Positions 15,554-24,330 of a stretch of 32,713 nucleotides of DNA are shown here, piece after piece. The translations under genes were made by a program, and so were the position numbers. This DNA is from Desulfurococcales archaeon. GTDB lineage: Archaea; Thermoproteota; Thermoprotei_A; Sulfolobales; NBVN01. Location: NCBI GenBank assembly GCA_015523295.1, contig WAKQ01000022.1, positions 1 through 32,713 of the forward strand. Direction: 5' to 3'. Below the pieces are notes generated by a model that searched no databases, was not told the DNA's origin, and worked only from the letters and a program-made list of their open reading frames with translations. Each line of letters opens with the position of its first letter. Positions within the stretch are counted from its first letter, which is position 1.

Positions 15554-16318
15554 TTGATTGTGTACTTTGTAGGCACTGGAGCTGGAGGGAGCCCGGGATC
15601 TAAGAGGTGGAGGGCTTCTACTCTCTTTGAGCTTAAGGACTCCATTGTCTTGGTTGACTGCGGAGTGGGATGTCATTACAGACTCTCTGATAAGGGCTAC
15701 CTGAAAGATATCGATGCTGTTTTTGTGACACACCCGCACATGGATCATTTCTTAGGGCTTCCTGAGCTACTATTTCAAGCGCATATGGAGGGCAGGAAAA
15801 AGCATTTGACGATCTACGCACCTCCTGGTGTTGAGGAAACCATACGTGCTGCAGGTCCTCACCTATACACGTCTATAGACTTTAAATTCACAGTGAAACC
15901 TATGGAGCACGGGCTTGAAGTGAGTTTAGGAAGCGATGACTCTGTAAAAGTTTTCAGTGCCTGCCACCGTATAGAGGCTTACGGTATAAGAATTGAGAGT
16001 AAGGATGAACCCTCCGTAGGTTACTCAGGGGATACAGCAGAACCCTGTGAACCCCTCCTTAAAGGGTTTGAGGGTGTTGACGTCCTCATTCATGAGGCGA
16101 CGTGCTGCAATAAATATAAAGACTTATGCCATCAGTATGCACACTCAACTAACTATGAGGCGGTTGAAACAGCTAACAGAGTTGGAGCGAAAATTTTAAT
16201 ACTTAACCATATTGATGAAGTTTTCAATAGTGATGTTAGGAAAGAGGTTAGCGAGCTGAGAAAGAGCTATAAAGGGAAGTTAATCCTTTCAGAGGATGGG
16301 GAGGTCCTTCTCCTCTAA
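15554..16318 (+). CDS. metallo-beta-lactamase-fold hydrolase, RNase Z-like
   Basis: Zinc-dependent hydrolase similar to tRNase Z, which removes tRNA 3' trailers. Motifs with the start at 15554: FVGTGAGGSPGSKRWRAS at the N-terminus, THPHMDH (H60, H62, D64, H65), a CHR segment, GYSGDT with the bridging Asp, HEATC, AHST and LNHID. The order and the AHST/HEAT motifs are of RNase Z type, but no clear exosite insertion is seen, so other phosphodiesterase activity is possible. TTG at 15554 is chosen over ATG at 15536 because AAGGTGAT (15543-15550) lies just before it. In this genome CCA is encoded in the tRNA genes, which bears on what a tRNase Z would cut. Confidence 0.8.
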   Translation: MIVYFVGTGAGGSPGSKRWRASTLFELKDSIVLVDCGVGCHYRLSDKGYLKDIDAVFVTHPHMDHFLGLPELLFQAHMEGRKKHLTIYAPPGVEETIRAAGPHLYTSIDFKFTVKPMEHGLEVSLGSDDSVKVFSACHRIEAYGIRIESKDEPSVGYSGDTAEPCEPLLKGFEGVDVLIHEATCCNKYKDLCHQYAHSTNYEAVETANRVGAKILILNHIDEVFNSDVRKEVSELRKSYKGKLILSEDGEVLLL

Positions 16319-16358
16319 CATCTCTTCTAATTTGCCCTCTAATTTATAATGAAAATAG

Positions 16359-16371
16359 CGATTTTATTTTC
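16359..16371 (+). terminator. T-rich tract between convergent genes
   Basis: GATTTTATTTTCC, just after the RNase Z-like gene and before the 3' end of the ABC operon on the other strand. T-rich tracts terminate archaeal transcription, but none is tested here and there is no hairpin. Confidence 0.3.
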
Positions 16372-16386
16372 CCAGATCTGGCAATT

Positions 16387-17379
16387 TTATTCAACGACTC
16401 TCTCGTCCTTAAACTTAAGGAACTTAGTTATCTTCAGTGATATTTTTTGGCCTTCCTTTATTGATGCATTAGGAGGCAACCTTGCTCTAATTATAACGTC
16501 CTTTGAAAGGGTGACCTCGATAATTTGATAGGAGCCGAAATGCTGTACTGTTCTGACGGCACCGCTGATATCTCCATCGCCGCTAACTACTTCTACGTCT
16601 TCAGGCCTGAAGCCGACGTAATCGGAGTCTGTTAGCCCCATAAGGCTTGCCGGGATTACATTACTTAGTCCTATAAACTTAAAGGCGAACAACGTCCTCG
16701 GCTTTTCATATAATTGCTTGGGTGGCGCCTTCTCAACTATCTTGCCGTCATGTATGAGAACTATTTCATCAGCTAGTGCCATAGCCTCCTCTTGGTCGTG
16801 GGTTACATGTATCGCAGTCATCTTAAGCTTTCTCTGAAGCTCCTTAAGGAAACCCCTAATATCTACCCTAACTTTAGCGTCTAAGTTACTGAGGGGTTCG
16901 TCAAGTAGGAGTACCTTAGGTTCTTTAACGAGGGCCCTGGCTAAAGCAACCCTCTGCTGCTGACCACCGGAAAGCTCGCTAGGCCTATGATCCAGCACCT
17001 TATCTATCTCAAGTATTTCAGCAACTTCAAGGACTTTCCTCCTGATTTCCTCTTCCGGCACCTTCTTGACTTTTAAAGGAACTGCTATGTTCTCATACGC
17101 TGTTAAGTGAGGATAGAGAGCGTAGTTCTGGAACACTATCCCGATATTTCTCCTCCATGGAGGTAGCCAGGTTATGTCCTTGCCGTCAAGGTAGATCTTA
17201 CCCGTATCAGGGGTTTCCAAGCCAGCAATAATCCTTAACGTAGTAGTTTTCCCGGAGCCTGAAGGGCCTAGCATCACGTAATACCTGTTATCCTCGAAAA
17301 CCAGCCTATCAATAACTAGCTTGAACCTTGATCTTTTCGCAGTGAATTCCTTCTCAATATTTCTTAATTCTAACACCAT
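16387..17379 (-). CDS. sugar-type ABC transporter ATPase (MalK/UgpC-like)
   Basis: Cytoplasmic ATPase that powers the transporter encoded just upstream. Nucleotide-binding domain: Walker A GPSGSGKT (38-45), Q-loop Q84 (VFQNYALYPH), signature LSGGQQQR (136-143), Walker B LLLDEP (157-162) and switch His194 (HVTHDQEE). The C-terminal part from about 240 is a TOBE/OB-type regulatory domain (VGFRPEDVEV), as in CUT1 ATPases that can serve several sugar transporters. The ATG follows the permease stop codon with no gap. Third and last gene of the operon. The sugar cannot be inferred. Confidence 0.93.
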   Translation of the reverse strand: MVLELRNIEKEFTAKRSRFKLVIDRLVFEDNRYYVMLGPSGSGKTTTLRIIAGLETPDTGKIYLDGKDITWLPPWRRNIGIVFQNYALYPHLTAYENIAVPLKVKKVPEEEIRRKVLEVAEILEIDKVLDHRPSELSGGQQQRVALARALVKEPKVLLLDEPLSNLDAKVRVDIRGFLKELQRKLKMTAIHVTHDQEEAMALADEIVLIHDGKIVEKAPPKQLYEKPRTLFAFKFIGLSNVIPASLMGLTDSDYVGFRPEDVEVVSGDGDISGAVRTVQHFGSYQIIEVTLSKDVIIRARLPPNASIKEGQKISLKITKFLKFKDERVVE

Positions 17380-19083
17380 TTACCTACCACCCCACATTCT
17401 GATGAGGTTCTTCCTAGCCCACATTACTAAAAGTACCGGCGGGATCGTGCTGATTAAGCCCGCAGCAGCATCCTTCACATAGTTAGCCGCTGCAGGACTC
17501 ATCAAGTCGGCTATATAGATTGAGAACGTCTGAGCCCCTGTAAAAGACAGCGGATTATGTAAATTGTACGGAGAGTACGTAAACGCTAACGGAAATATTA
17601 GATTACCCCAACTATACGCGAAAACATAAACTGCCGCAACACTTAACCCTGCCTTGCTTAAAGGCAGGCCCATCTTAAGGAATGCCTTAAGCTTGCTCAT
17701 CCCATCCATTTGAGCAGCCTCGTCAATCTGCTTGGGGAAGTGCTGGTAGAAGTTATACATCACCCATGTGGAGACAGGTATAGTCGTTATAGGAAACGTT
17801 AGAACCAGACCCCACCAATTATTGATCAACCCTAAAGCCCAGAGGACGCTGTACAAGGGAATAATGTAAATGAGCCATGGAGTAGCCATTATATAGAAGT
17901 TATAGGTTAGGAGCTTGTCCTTGCCGAAACCATGTACCGCTATAGCATAGGCGAACATGGAGGAAAGAATTAACGTAATCAAAACATTAATCCCTGTAAC
18001 CCCTAGCGACGTAATAATATAGGATAGACCCTCCTGCAGCACAGAAACATAATTACTCAAGGTGGGTTGAGCGGGAAGTATAGATGGCGGGATTGACACC
18101 AGTTCAAGCGGGCTCTTCAACGACATAAGAATCATCCAAATCAGAGGGATGAATTCAAAAATGAAGAAAAAGCCTATGACTCCGTAATGTATACCCTTCC
18201 TTAACTCTCTTGACGGAATGAAGGAGGGCACAGGTAACTTAACCATGAATTTTGAGCCTAGGGCTTTAACGTAAGTTATTGCTAGGGATGAGTTGATTAT
18301 CGATAATAGAAATATCAGTGTTGCCGCATAACCCCTTAGCCTTATATCAGTAAAGAATTCTTCAAAAGCATGAAAAGCCAAATTATCCAGAACTCCAGGC
18401 CCGGCCTGCGAATAACCTATGTAGATAGGGCCGAAAATGAATATAGCTGAGATAGTTGTGAATACATAGGAGATCAATATTTGAGGAATGACTAATGGGA
18501 GGTCAACAAAGAAGAACTTCTTAGGTCCTGTCAACCCATCAGCTGCTGCTGCCTCCTCAATTTCTTTGGGTATCGAGATCAGCCCAGAATAAATAACTAA
18601 TACAGTCATCGGGAGAATCCTCCAAACCTCGACTAATATCACGGTCCATATCGATGCCGCCCAGTTATAGTTAGGTGTGAGGTAATAGGCTATACCGAAG
18701 AATGGGTTGAGCATTAAGTACCACATAACTGCTGCAGTGACTTCAGGGATGAAGGCCGGTATCACCATAATTGGTAATAACGCATTGCCTAGCTTCCCTA
18801 ATCTTTTCAGAGATGTAGCCACTGGTAAGGCTAATGCCGTTGTGAGGGCAGGTAAGATCAGCACATAAAGAAACGTGTTTCTCAGTATGGGGCCCATATA
18901 AGGGTCTTCCAATATCATCTGATAGTTCTCTAAACCGACGAATTTAACCTGACCTAGGAGATTGAATGTGTAGAAACTAAAAATAAAGTTACTTATTATC
19001 GGATAAGTGGTGAAGGAAACAAGATATATGAGAGCTGGCAGCACTAAAAAAAGAACGGTTTTATCGTTTAACTTCTTCAACAC
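17380..19083 (-). CDS. fused two-unit sugar ABC permease (MalF-MalG in one chain)
   Basis: A 567-residue membrane protein in which two CUT1 permease units are joined. Unit 1 (about 1-280) is MalF-like, with six or so hydrophobic segments and the EAA loop EEAAAADG (176-183) ending in VDLP. Unit 2 (about 281-567) is MalG-like, with its own EAA loop DEAAQMDG (454-461) ending in MGLP. Each EAA loop contacts one ATPase subunit, so the chain would supply both docking sites. CUT1 permeases are normally separate proteins of about 280-300 residues. There is no stop or frame break at the junction near residue 280, although a Met lies there (KFMVKLP). GTG start with GGTGA six bases upstream. Confidence 0.9.
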   Translation of the reverse strand: MLKKLNDKTVLFLVLPALIYLVSFTTYPIISNFIFSFYTFNLLGQVKFVGLENYQMILEDPYMGPILRNTFLYVLILPALTTALALPVATSLKRLGKLGNALLPIMVIPAFIPEVTAAVMWYLMLNPFFGIAYYLTPNYNWAASIWTVILVEVWRILPMTVLVIYSGLISIPKEIEEAAAADGLTGPKKFFFVDLPLVIPQILISYVFTTISAIFIFGPIYIGYSQAGPGVLDNLAFHAFEEFFTDIRLRGYAATLIFLLSIINSSLAITYVKALGSKFMVKLPVPSFIPSRELRKGIHYGVIGFFFIFEFIPLIWMILMSLKSPLELVSIPPSILPAQPTLSNYVSVLQEGLSYIITSLGVTGINVLITLILSSMFAYAIAVHGFGKDKLLTYNFYIMATPWLIYIIPLYSVLWALGLINNWWGLVLTFPITTIPVSTWVMYNFYQHFPKQIDEAAQMDGMSKLKAFLKMGLPLSKAGLSVAAVYVFAYSWGNLIFPLAFTYSPYNLHNPLSFTGAQTFSIYIADLMSPAAANYVKDAAAGLISTIPPVLLVMWARKNLIRMWGGR

Positions 19084-19108
19084 TTCAGCTCACCGAGGTC
19101 ACTATTGG

Positions 19109-20638
19109 TTACGAAACCTTCATGAGCTTGATCCAGCTTGTCTGAATGTTATTGAGTGTCTGCTCCGCAGACTGCTTTCCTTCAAGATATAGGGCAACCT
19201 GCTTTAGGAATATCGGAGTTAGATCACTCCAGAAGTTCGTTATCCTGTTAAATATCGCCATCCTCTTCAGAGGAACTGGGTTCGGCTTCAGCAGATCCTG
19301 ATAGAATGGCTTAACCCATGAGGTCTTCGGGTTCTCCGTGGCCAACTTCAGACCTGTATAAGTGGCTGGCAGAAAGCCTACAGCGTCAATAGCCTTCTTA
19401 TATACTTCATCAGAGAGCATGACGCTCACAAACTCAACAGCTAACTTAGGATCTTTGCTGTAGGGGTTGACACCCGCAAACGTTGGTGCCTGCGCAGTAG
19501 CGCCTCCAGGCAAGGGAGCGACGCCTAAATCGCCTGCAACCTTAGAAACAGAGGCATTATTGTAAAGCGGTAAGAAGGATGTCCATGCTGCACCCATGAC
19601 GTACTGGCCTGTCCTGTAAAGGTCTCTGAGCTGTGGATACTCCATGGCCTGAACTGTTATTGGAGGTTCGAACTGAATCAGCTTCTTATATGTCTTAAGG
19701 GCTTCTAGAGCTGACGTGCAATTGAACGTTGGAACTATCTTACCGTTTACTTCCTTGAAGTACACCCAGTATCCCTGAACGCCTATCCTGGCCTGCGGAG
19801 GTACATCGGTGCAGGCGCTGTCATGCACTGCATATGAGTAGAATATGCCTACATAAGTGTTTATCAATGCATGCTCTAAACCGTCAGGGAAGAGTAGAGC
19901 CCATTTTGTAGGTCCCTTCCATTGATTTAGCTTCTCCTGAATGAAGGACGCTCCAGTAATCAACTTGTCCCAGGTATCCCATTTCATAGGGTCGAAGTCG
20001 AAACCATATTTACTCTTAAACTCGTTTGCTAGGGTGGCGTTCTGGAAGAAGCTCTTCCTATATACTAATACGTAGCCGAAGACCTGCTGGAATGGGACGC
20101 CAAACGTTTTAACTATATTCCCCTCCTTATCTAAGAGGTAGACTGCTGTCATGGAACTTGGCGGTATATTGCTCTTGTTCAGAAGGCCGTTCTTAAAGTA
20201 TGGGGTAAGGTCTAGGAGGTAAGGTCCTAATTCAGATGCCTGCGATGGGTAGAAGAGGATCACATCGGGTGATGGTGCATGATTTTGCAAAGCTGTTAAT
20301 GCAGTAGTAACCATGTGAATGAAGGGTACAGCATTAATCCTTACGGTGACTCCTGGATGCTTGGCTTCGAAAACCTGAGCAGCTATCTTGACATATGGAA
20401 TCAGCGTGGGATCACCTGAACCTAGCAATACAGTAATAGTCTCGGTCTTCGGGGCTGATGTCGCTGTAGGCGATCCCGTAACCGTTATTGTCTTAGTGAC
20501 TGTAACTGTCTGGGCTCCGGCAGGAGCCTTCATGGATAGGGCGGCATAGTATGCTCCAAAACCAACCACCACACCAGTTATTATTACTGATAATATCACA
20601 GCCGATACAACTTTGGAGACTGCCCGGCTTGTGTTCAT
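19109..20638 (-). CDS. sugar-type ABC transporter substrate-binding protein
   Basis: Extracellular solute-binding protein (family 1) that captures the substrate for the transporter. The N-terminus MNTSRAVSKVV followed by a hydrophobic stretch (about 12-34) resembles the pilin-like class III signal and membrane anchor of crenarchaeal sugar-binding proteins. A Thr/Ser/Pro-rich linker (about 42-65) and the binding fold (VLLGSGDP, FEAKHPGVTV, SPDVILFYPS) follow. ATG at 20638 is preferred to GTG at 20647 because AAGGTG sits six bases before it. First gene of the operon; 25 bp to the permease. CTTAAATC near 20675-20682 may be the TATA box. Ligand unknown. Confidence 0.92.
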   Translation of the reverse strand: MNTSRAVSKVVSAVILSVIITGVVVGFGAYYAALSMKAPAGAQTVTVTKTITVTGSPTATSAPKTETITVLLGSGDPTLIPYVKIAAQVFEAKHPGVTVRINAVPFIHMVTTALTALQNHAPSPDVILFYPSQASELGPYLLDLTPYFKNGLLNKSNIPPSSMTAVYLLDKEGNIVKTFGVPFQQVFGYVLVYRKSFFQNATLANEFKSKYGFDFDPMKWDTWDKLITGASFIQEKLNQWKGPTKWALLFPDGLEHALINTYVGIFYSYAVHDSACTDVPPQARIGVQGYWVYFKEVNGKIVPTFNCTSALEALKTYKKLIQFEPPITVQAMEYPQLRDLYRTGQYVMGAAWTSFLPLYNNASVSKVAGDLGVAPLPGGATAQAPTFAGVNPYSKDPKLAVEFVSVMLSDEVYKKAIDAVGFLPATYTGLKLATENPKTSWVKPFYQDLLKPNPVPLKRMAIFNRITNFWSDLTPIFLKQVALYLEGKQSAEQTLNNIQTSWIKLMKVS

Positions 20639-20751
20639 TAAGAGCACCTTATTTTTCTTGATGAAACCGAGAGATTTAAGTCTTACTTTAGGTTATATTG
20701 TCAAAAATATTTAAATTCTTAGCTATTGGTAAATTACTATTAACTTAGTAA

Positions 20752-20801
20752 ATCTGGCAATTCAAAAATAATTACATCTAACTGGCAATCTAAAGATTGC
20801 C
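20752..20801. promoter_or_regulatory. TGGCAAT repeats and inverted repeat upstream of the sugar ABC operon
   Basis: A perfect inverted repeat, GGCAATCT-AA-AGATTGCC (20784-20801), and a further direct copy ATCTGGCAATT (20752-20762) lie between the ABC operon promoter and the tRNA-Leu 3' end. The same 11-mer occurs once more at 16376-16386, flush with the operon's 3' end. It may be an operator for a sugar regulator, or the hairpin may help end tRNA-Leu transcription 17 nt after its CCA. Confidence 0.4.
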
Positions 20802-20817
20802 CGAAAGTCTAATTATT

Positions 20818-20905
20818 TGGTGCGGGGGGTGGGATTCGAACCCACGCAGGCCTACGCCATCGGGGCCTAAGCCCGACCCCTTTGACCTTGCTCGGGCACC
20901 CCCGC
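20818..20905 (-). tRNA. tRNA-Leu (anticodon TAG), CCA encoded
   Basis: Acceptor stem GCGGGGG/CCCCCGC, anticodon arm TCGGG-CTTAGGC-CCCGA giving TAG, long variable arm ATGGCGTAGGCCTGC, T arm GTGGGTTCGAATCCCAC, CCA at 20818-20820. No intron. With tRNA-Leu(TAA) at 9496 this window has two leucine isoacceptors on nearly the same scaffold. Confidence 0.97.
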
Positions 20906-20969
20906 CCAAAAGTTGTTGGGGAGTAGTAGCTAATAAGTATGATTCAGGGTTTTATGATGGTGTTGAAGT

Positions 20970-22955
20970 TTGAGGAGGATATTCCACAGGCTGGTAAGTC
21001 CCTCTGACGTTTTGGAGATCGTGGAAGAGTATCTGGAGTTAAGGCCTTTAGGCATTGAGGTAGTTGATCTAAGAAACGCCTTAGGCAGAGTGCTTGCTGA
21101 GGATGTTGTCGCAGGCTGGGATGCACCACCCTATGACCGTTCTGAGGTTGACGGTTATGCTGTTTCTTCACTGGGTGTTGAGGGTGCGGAGGAGGACAAA
21201 CCGGTCAAGCTCGAGGTTATTGGTAGTGTAAGAATAGGCGAAGTTCCCAAGGTTGAAGTGAGGGAGGACACAGCTGTGGAGATCGACACCGGCGCCGTTA
21301 TCCCTAGAGGGGCTGATTCAGTAGTCATGGTTGAGCACACAAAGAGAGATAATGGGGAAGTGCTTGTTTTCAGAGCTTCCGCACCTGGTGAGAACATCGC
21401 TAGAGTAGGTTCGGACATCCTCAAAGGTGAGCTTCTCTTAAGGGAGGGCACATTGCTTGGTGTGGGGGAGATCGCCTCTCTGGCAGCGGTAGGTATAAAG
21501 TCTGTTAAGGTATTTAAGAAACCTAAAGTTGCTGTCTTCTCTATAGGCAATGAAATTGTCGAGCCAGGCAAGCCACTAGAACTACCTAAGATATTTAACG
21601 TTAACATGTATTCGATTGCAGCTCTACTGAGAGAACTGGGAGCTGAATCCATCCCAATGGGGATTCTTCCCGACGATTCTGACGTGATAAGAGACTCAAT
21701 TCTTAAAGCCCTCAGCCAAGCTGACGTAATTATAACGTCAGGCGGTACCTCTGCAGGGATAGGCGACCTTACTTATAGGGTTTTCGACGAGTTAGGCAAA
21801 CCAGGTGTAGTGATCCACGGCTTAAAACAGAAGCCAGGCAAGCCAACAGTCATTGCAGTGGTGAAGAACAAGCTTGTCATAGGGCTTCCAGGCTTTCCGC
21901 TCTCCTGCATTATGGCTTTCAGAAATGCTATTGCCCCTCTAATAGCTAGGCTTGCAGGCCTTAGTGAAGCACATCTTAAGCCTTGGTCAGTTAGGGCAGT
22001 GGCTGCTCAACGCATAAACGGTTTGAGGGGGAAGGAGCTTCTCCTGCCTGTCGTTCTTGTCTCCCGTGAAAGGAGATTACTTGCGTATCCTGTGAAGGTG
22101 AAGTCAGGGTCAGTTTACGTCCTGACATACGCTGACGGGTTTATACGCCTGCCTGAAGAAAGACATGTAGTCGAGGAAGGTGAAGAAGTACATGTTGAGC
22201 TGTTTAGCAGGTCTTGGAGGCCATCAGAGCTCATAGTGATAGGAAGTCATGACTATGTATTAGAGTATCTCATCATGAAAGCTCTAGGACTTAAGGGAAG
22301 TGCAAAAATAGTCCCTGCAGGTTCAACCCAAGGCATTTTGGCCACGGCTTCTGGCTTGGCTGACATAGGCGGTAGCCATCTCTACGATCCGGGCTCAGGC
22401 GAGTACAACGTTCCATTTATAGAAAGGCTAGGAGCCAGAAACAAAGTATACGTTATAAGGGGATGGCGTAGGGAGATCGGGCTCGTCATTAAGAAGGGAA
22501 ATCCGAAAGGGATCAGAAGCCTTAAAGATCTCCTTCGTGATGACATAGTGTTCGTGAATAGGAATACTGGCTCAGGCACCAGAACGTATTTAGACCACCA
22601 GCTAAAAGCTATAGCCAACGAGTTTGGAAAAGATTTCAACGAGGTAAAGAGAATGATTAGAGGATACTTCAATGAAGCAAAAACACATACAGGAGTTGCG
22701 GCCTCAGTAGCTCAAGGGAGGGCGGACACTGGCGTTGCAGTAAGGTATGCAGCAAAGCTCTATGGCCTTGACTTCATAAAGCTTACTGAGGAAATCTACG
22801 ACCTCATAATATACAGGGAGTCTATATCATCTCCATTAATTAAGGAGCTCATTTCACTTCTAAGGAGTCCTAAATTTGATGAAGTTCTGAAAAACTATGA
22901 AGGCTATAGAAGGGACGCTAACACGGGAGCAATCATTTACTCGCCATCCACATAA
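20970..22955 (+). CDS. moeA: MoeA fused to a periplasmic-binding (LysR-substrate-like) domain
   Basis: Residues 1-413 are a MoeA-type molybdopterin molybdotransferase, which inserts molybdate or tungstate into molybdopterin-AMP: PPYDRSEVDGYAV (53-65), DTGAVIPRGAD (107-116), TSGGTSAGIGD (256-266) and GLPGFPLSC (305-313). Residues 419-661 form a second domain of the periplasmic-binding type, with VPAGSTQGILA, DIGGSHLYDPGSGEYN, NRNTGSGTRT and GVAVRYAAKLYG. It is like ModA/TupA substrate domains but has no signal peptide, so it is cytoplasmic. Such fusions are known in archaea, and sensing or supplying oxyanion is a reasonable guess. TTG at 20970 is the only sensible start; GGTG lies about 8 bases before it. 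Confidence 0.9.
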   Translation: MRRIFHRLVSPSDVLEIVEEYLELRPLGIEVVDLRNALGRVLAEDVVAGWDAPPYDRSEVDGYAVSSLGVEGAEEDKPVKLEVIGSVRIGEVPKVEVREDTAVEIDTGAVIPRGADSVVMVEHTKRDNGEVLVFRASAPGENIARVGSDILKGELLLREGTLLGVGEIASLAAVGIKSVKVFKKPKVAVFSIGNEIVEPGKPLELPKIFNVNMYSIAALLRELGAESIPMGILPDDSDVIRDSILKALSQADVIITSGGTSAGIGDLTYRVFDELGKPGVVIHGLKQKPGKPTVIAVVKNKLVIGLPGFPLSCIMAFRNAIAPLIARLAGLSEAHLKPWSVRAVAAQRINGLRGKELLLPVVLVSRERRLLAYPVKVKSGSVYVLTYADGFIRLPEERHVVEEGEEVHVELFSRSWRPSELIVIGSHDYVLEYLIMKALGLKGSAKIVPAGSTQGILATASGLADIGGSHLYDPGSGEYNVPFIERLGARNKVYVIRGWRREIGLVIKKGNPKGIRSLKDLLRDDIVFVNRNTGSGTRTYLDHQLKAIANEFGKDFNEVKRMIRGYFNEAKTHTGVAASVAQGRADTGVAVRYAAKLYGLDFIKLTEEIYDLIIYRESISSPLIKELISLLRSPKFDEVLKNYEGYRRDANTGAIIYSPST

Positions 22956-23027
22956 TTATATAAGAAGAAAAATAAATCGTCCACAATCGTTCAAACTTAA
23001 ATTGCCTTTTAATCCAGTACTATACAT

Positions 23028-23103
<76 letters not shown>

Positions 23104-23127
23104 CCGGCCCTACATACTATAGTCACT

Positions 23128-24297
23128 TTAAAGGGGTGCTGGATCTTCAACATCACCTAGTTGTTTAAGCACATAATTTCTTACATCGTTCAGGAGTGGA
23201 GGGTCTCTAATAAGCCTTCCTTCCTCAATCCACTTAACCATTAACTCCTCAGCGCATTTCTGCGGGTGCTGACCCAGTCTCACAACTTCATAGTCAAGGG
23301 TCCCACATCTAAACACGCTCTTAGCACCTGGGTATTTACCTCTTTTTGTGTAGGGAATCCACTCCCCGTTAACCTCTTTCTCAACAATATCCATGCTCAT
23401 GTCGATAGGTTTTGGGTAAGTTATGGATGTACCTACACCGAAACCGTCAACGATGTCTCTTAACCTGAGGATTTCCGATTCATTCAATCCTCCGCTTACG
23501 AGGATCTGGACATCAGTTCTCCCTATCAAGCTAAGAGTCCATCTAATCTCCCTTACGATTTCCTTCATGTCCCCTCTCCTGCTCCGGGGGGTGTCCAGCC
23601 TCACACCCGCTAGTTTATCCTTAAGGGTATCCACGGCCTTTAAAGTGGCAAATCTCTCGTCACCAAAAGTGTCAACTAACGCTATCCTGGGAACATCCTT
23701 ATCAACAACCTCATCAAATGCTCTCCAAGCAACTGCTTCATCCCCTATAACAAGTATCAACGCGTGAGGCATAGTACCCTTAGGCTTGACTCCAAGATAC
23801 TCCTCATTAAATGCTCCTGAGATACCATCAACCCCACCAATATATGCTGCCCTATCAAGCATAGGGGATATCGCAGGATGAGCCCCCCTTAATCCGAAGT
23901 AGAGGACTGACTTACTTCCAGCCAGCTTCTTAATCCTTGCCGCACTTGTGGCAACAGACGTGTAATGCCTTAGAATACCCAGCAAGGGCGTCTCAAAAAG
24001 ACATATATCACTGTACCTCCCTTCAATTATCATCAAAGGAAAGTTACCCTTGATGAGTGTCCCTTCAGGTAGTGAATATACGGTAAGGTTCTTACCTCTT
24101 AAGAGATGCAGAGCTTCTTCCAGACCCGCATACACAGCCCATTCATAGTTTCTTGGGAGGTTACCAGTATGTATCTCCATTCTAACCTTAGCATCACTAT
24201 ATCCTTTGCTGTCAATGATCTTCTTAGTTCTCACAAAGTAAATGTCGGTTATTTTACCTGACAGGATTTCGTCCTCACTTGCTACATAAAACTTCAA
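23128..24297 (-). CDS. pncB: nicotinate phosphoribosyltransferase
   Basis: Joins nicotinate and PRPP to give nicotinate mononucleotide, entering NAD synthesis after nicotinamidase. The 389-residue protein has the compact archaeal form: an N-terminal YFVRTKKII segment, EGRYSDICLFETPLLGILRH, LYFGLRGAHPA with the conserved active-site His region, VDTFGDER (phosphoribosyl site), RLDTPRSRRGD and LVSGGLNE before GFGVGTSIT. A Cys pair lies in MEIHTGNL-to-FRC regions but no clear zinc motif. TTG at 24297 is preceded by GGGTG at 7 bases. It follows the small Cys protein by 33 bp on the same strand, so it is probably the last gene of that cluster. Confidence 0.93.
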   Translation of the reverse strand: MKFYVASEDEILSGKITDIYFVRTKKIIDSKGYSDAKVRMEIHTGNLPRNYEWAVYAGLEEALHLLRGKNLTVYSLPEGTLIKGNFPLMIIEGRYSDICLFETPLLGILRHYTSVATSAARIKKLAGSKSVLYFGLRGAHPAISPMLDRAAYIGGVDGISGAFNEEYLGVKPKGTMPHALILVIGDEAVAWRAFDEVVDKDVPRIALVDTFGDERFATLKAVDTLKDKLAGVRLDTPRSRRGDMKEIVREIRWTLSLIGRTDVQILVSGGLNESEILRLRDIVDGFGVGTSITYPKPIDMSMDIVEKEVNGEWIPYTKRGKYPGAKSVFRCGTLDYEVVRLGQHPQKCAEELMVKWIEEGRLIRDPPLLNDVRNYVLKQLGDVEDPAPL

Positions 24298-24330
24298 TTA
24301 AACACACCCATGCAGATCAGCTTCAAGGCG

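Noticed and set aside
21155-21652. 165-codon minus frame inside moeA
   Set aside because: Ser/Thr/Pro-rich antisense of a well-supported gene; a codon-bias shadow.
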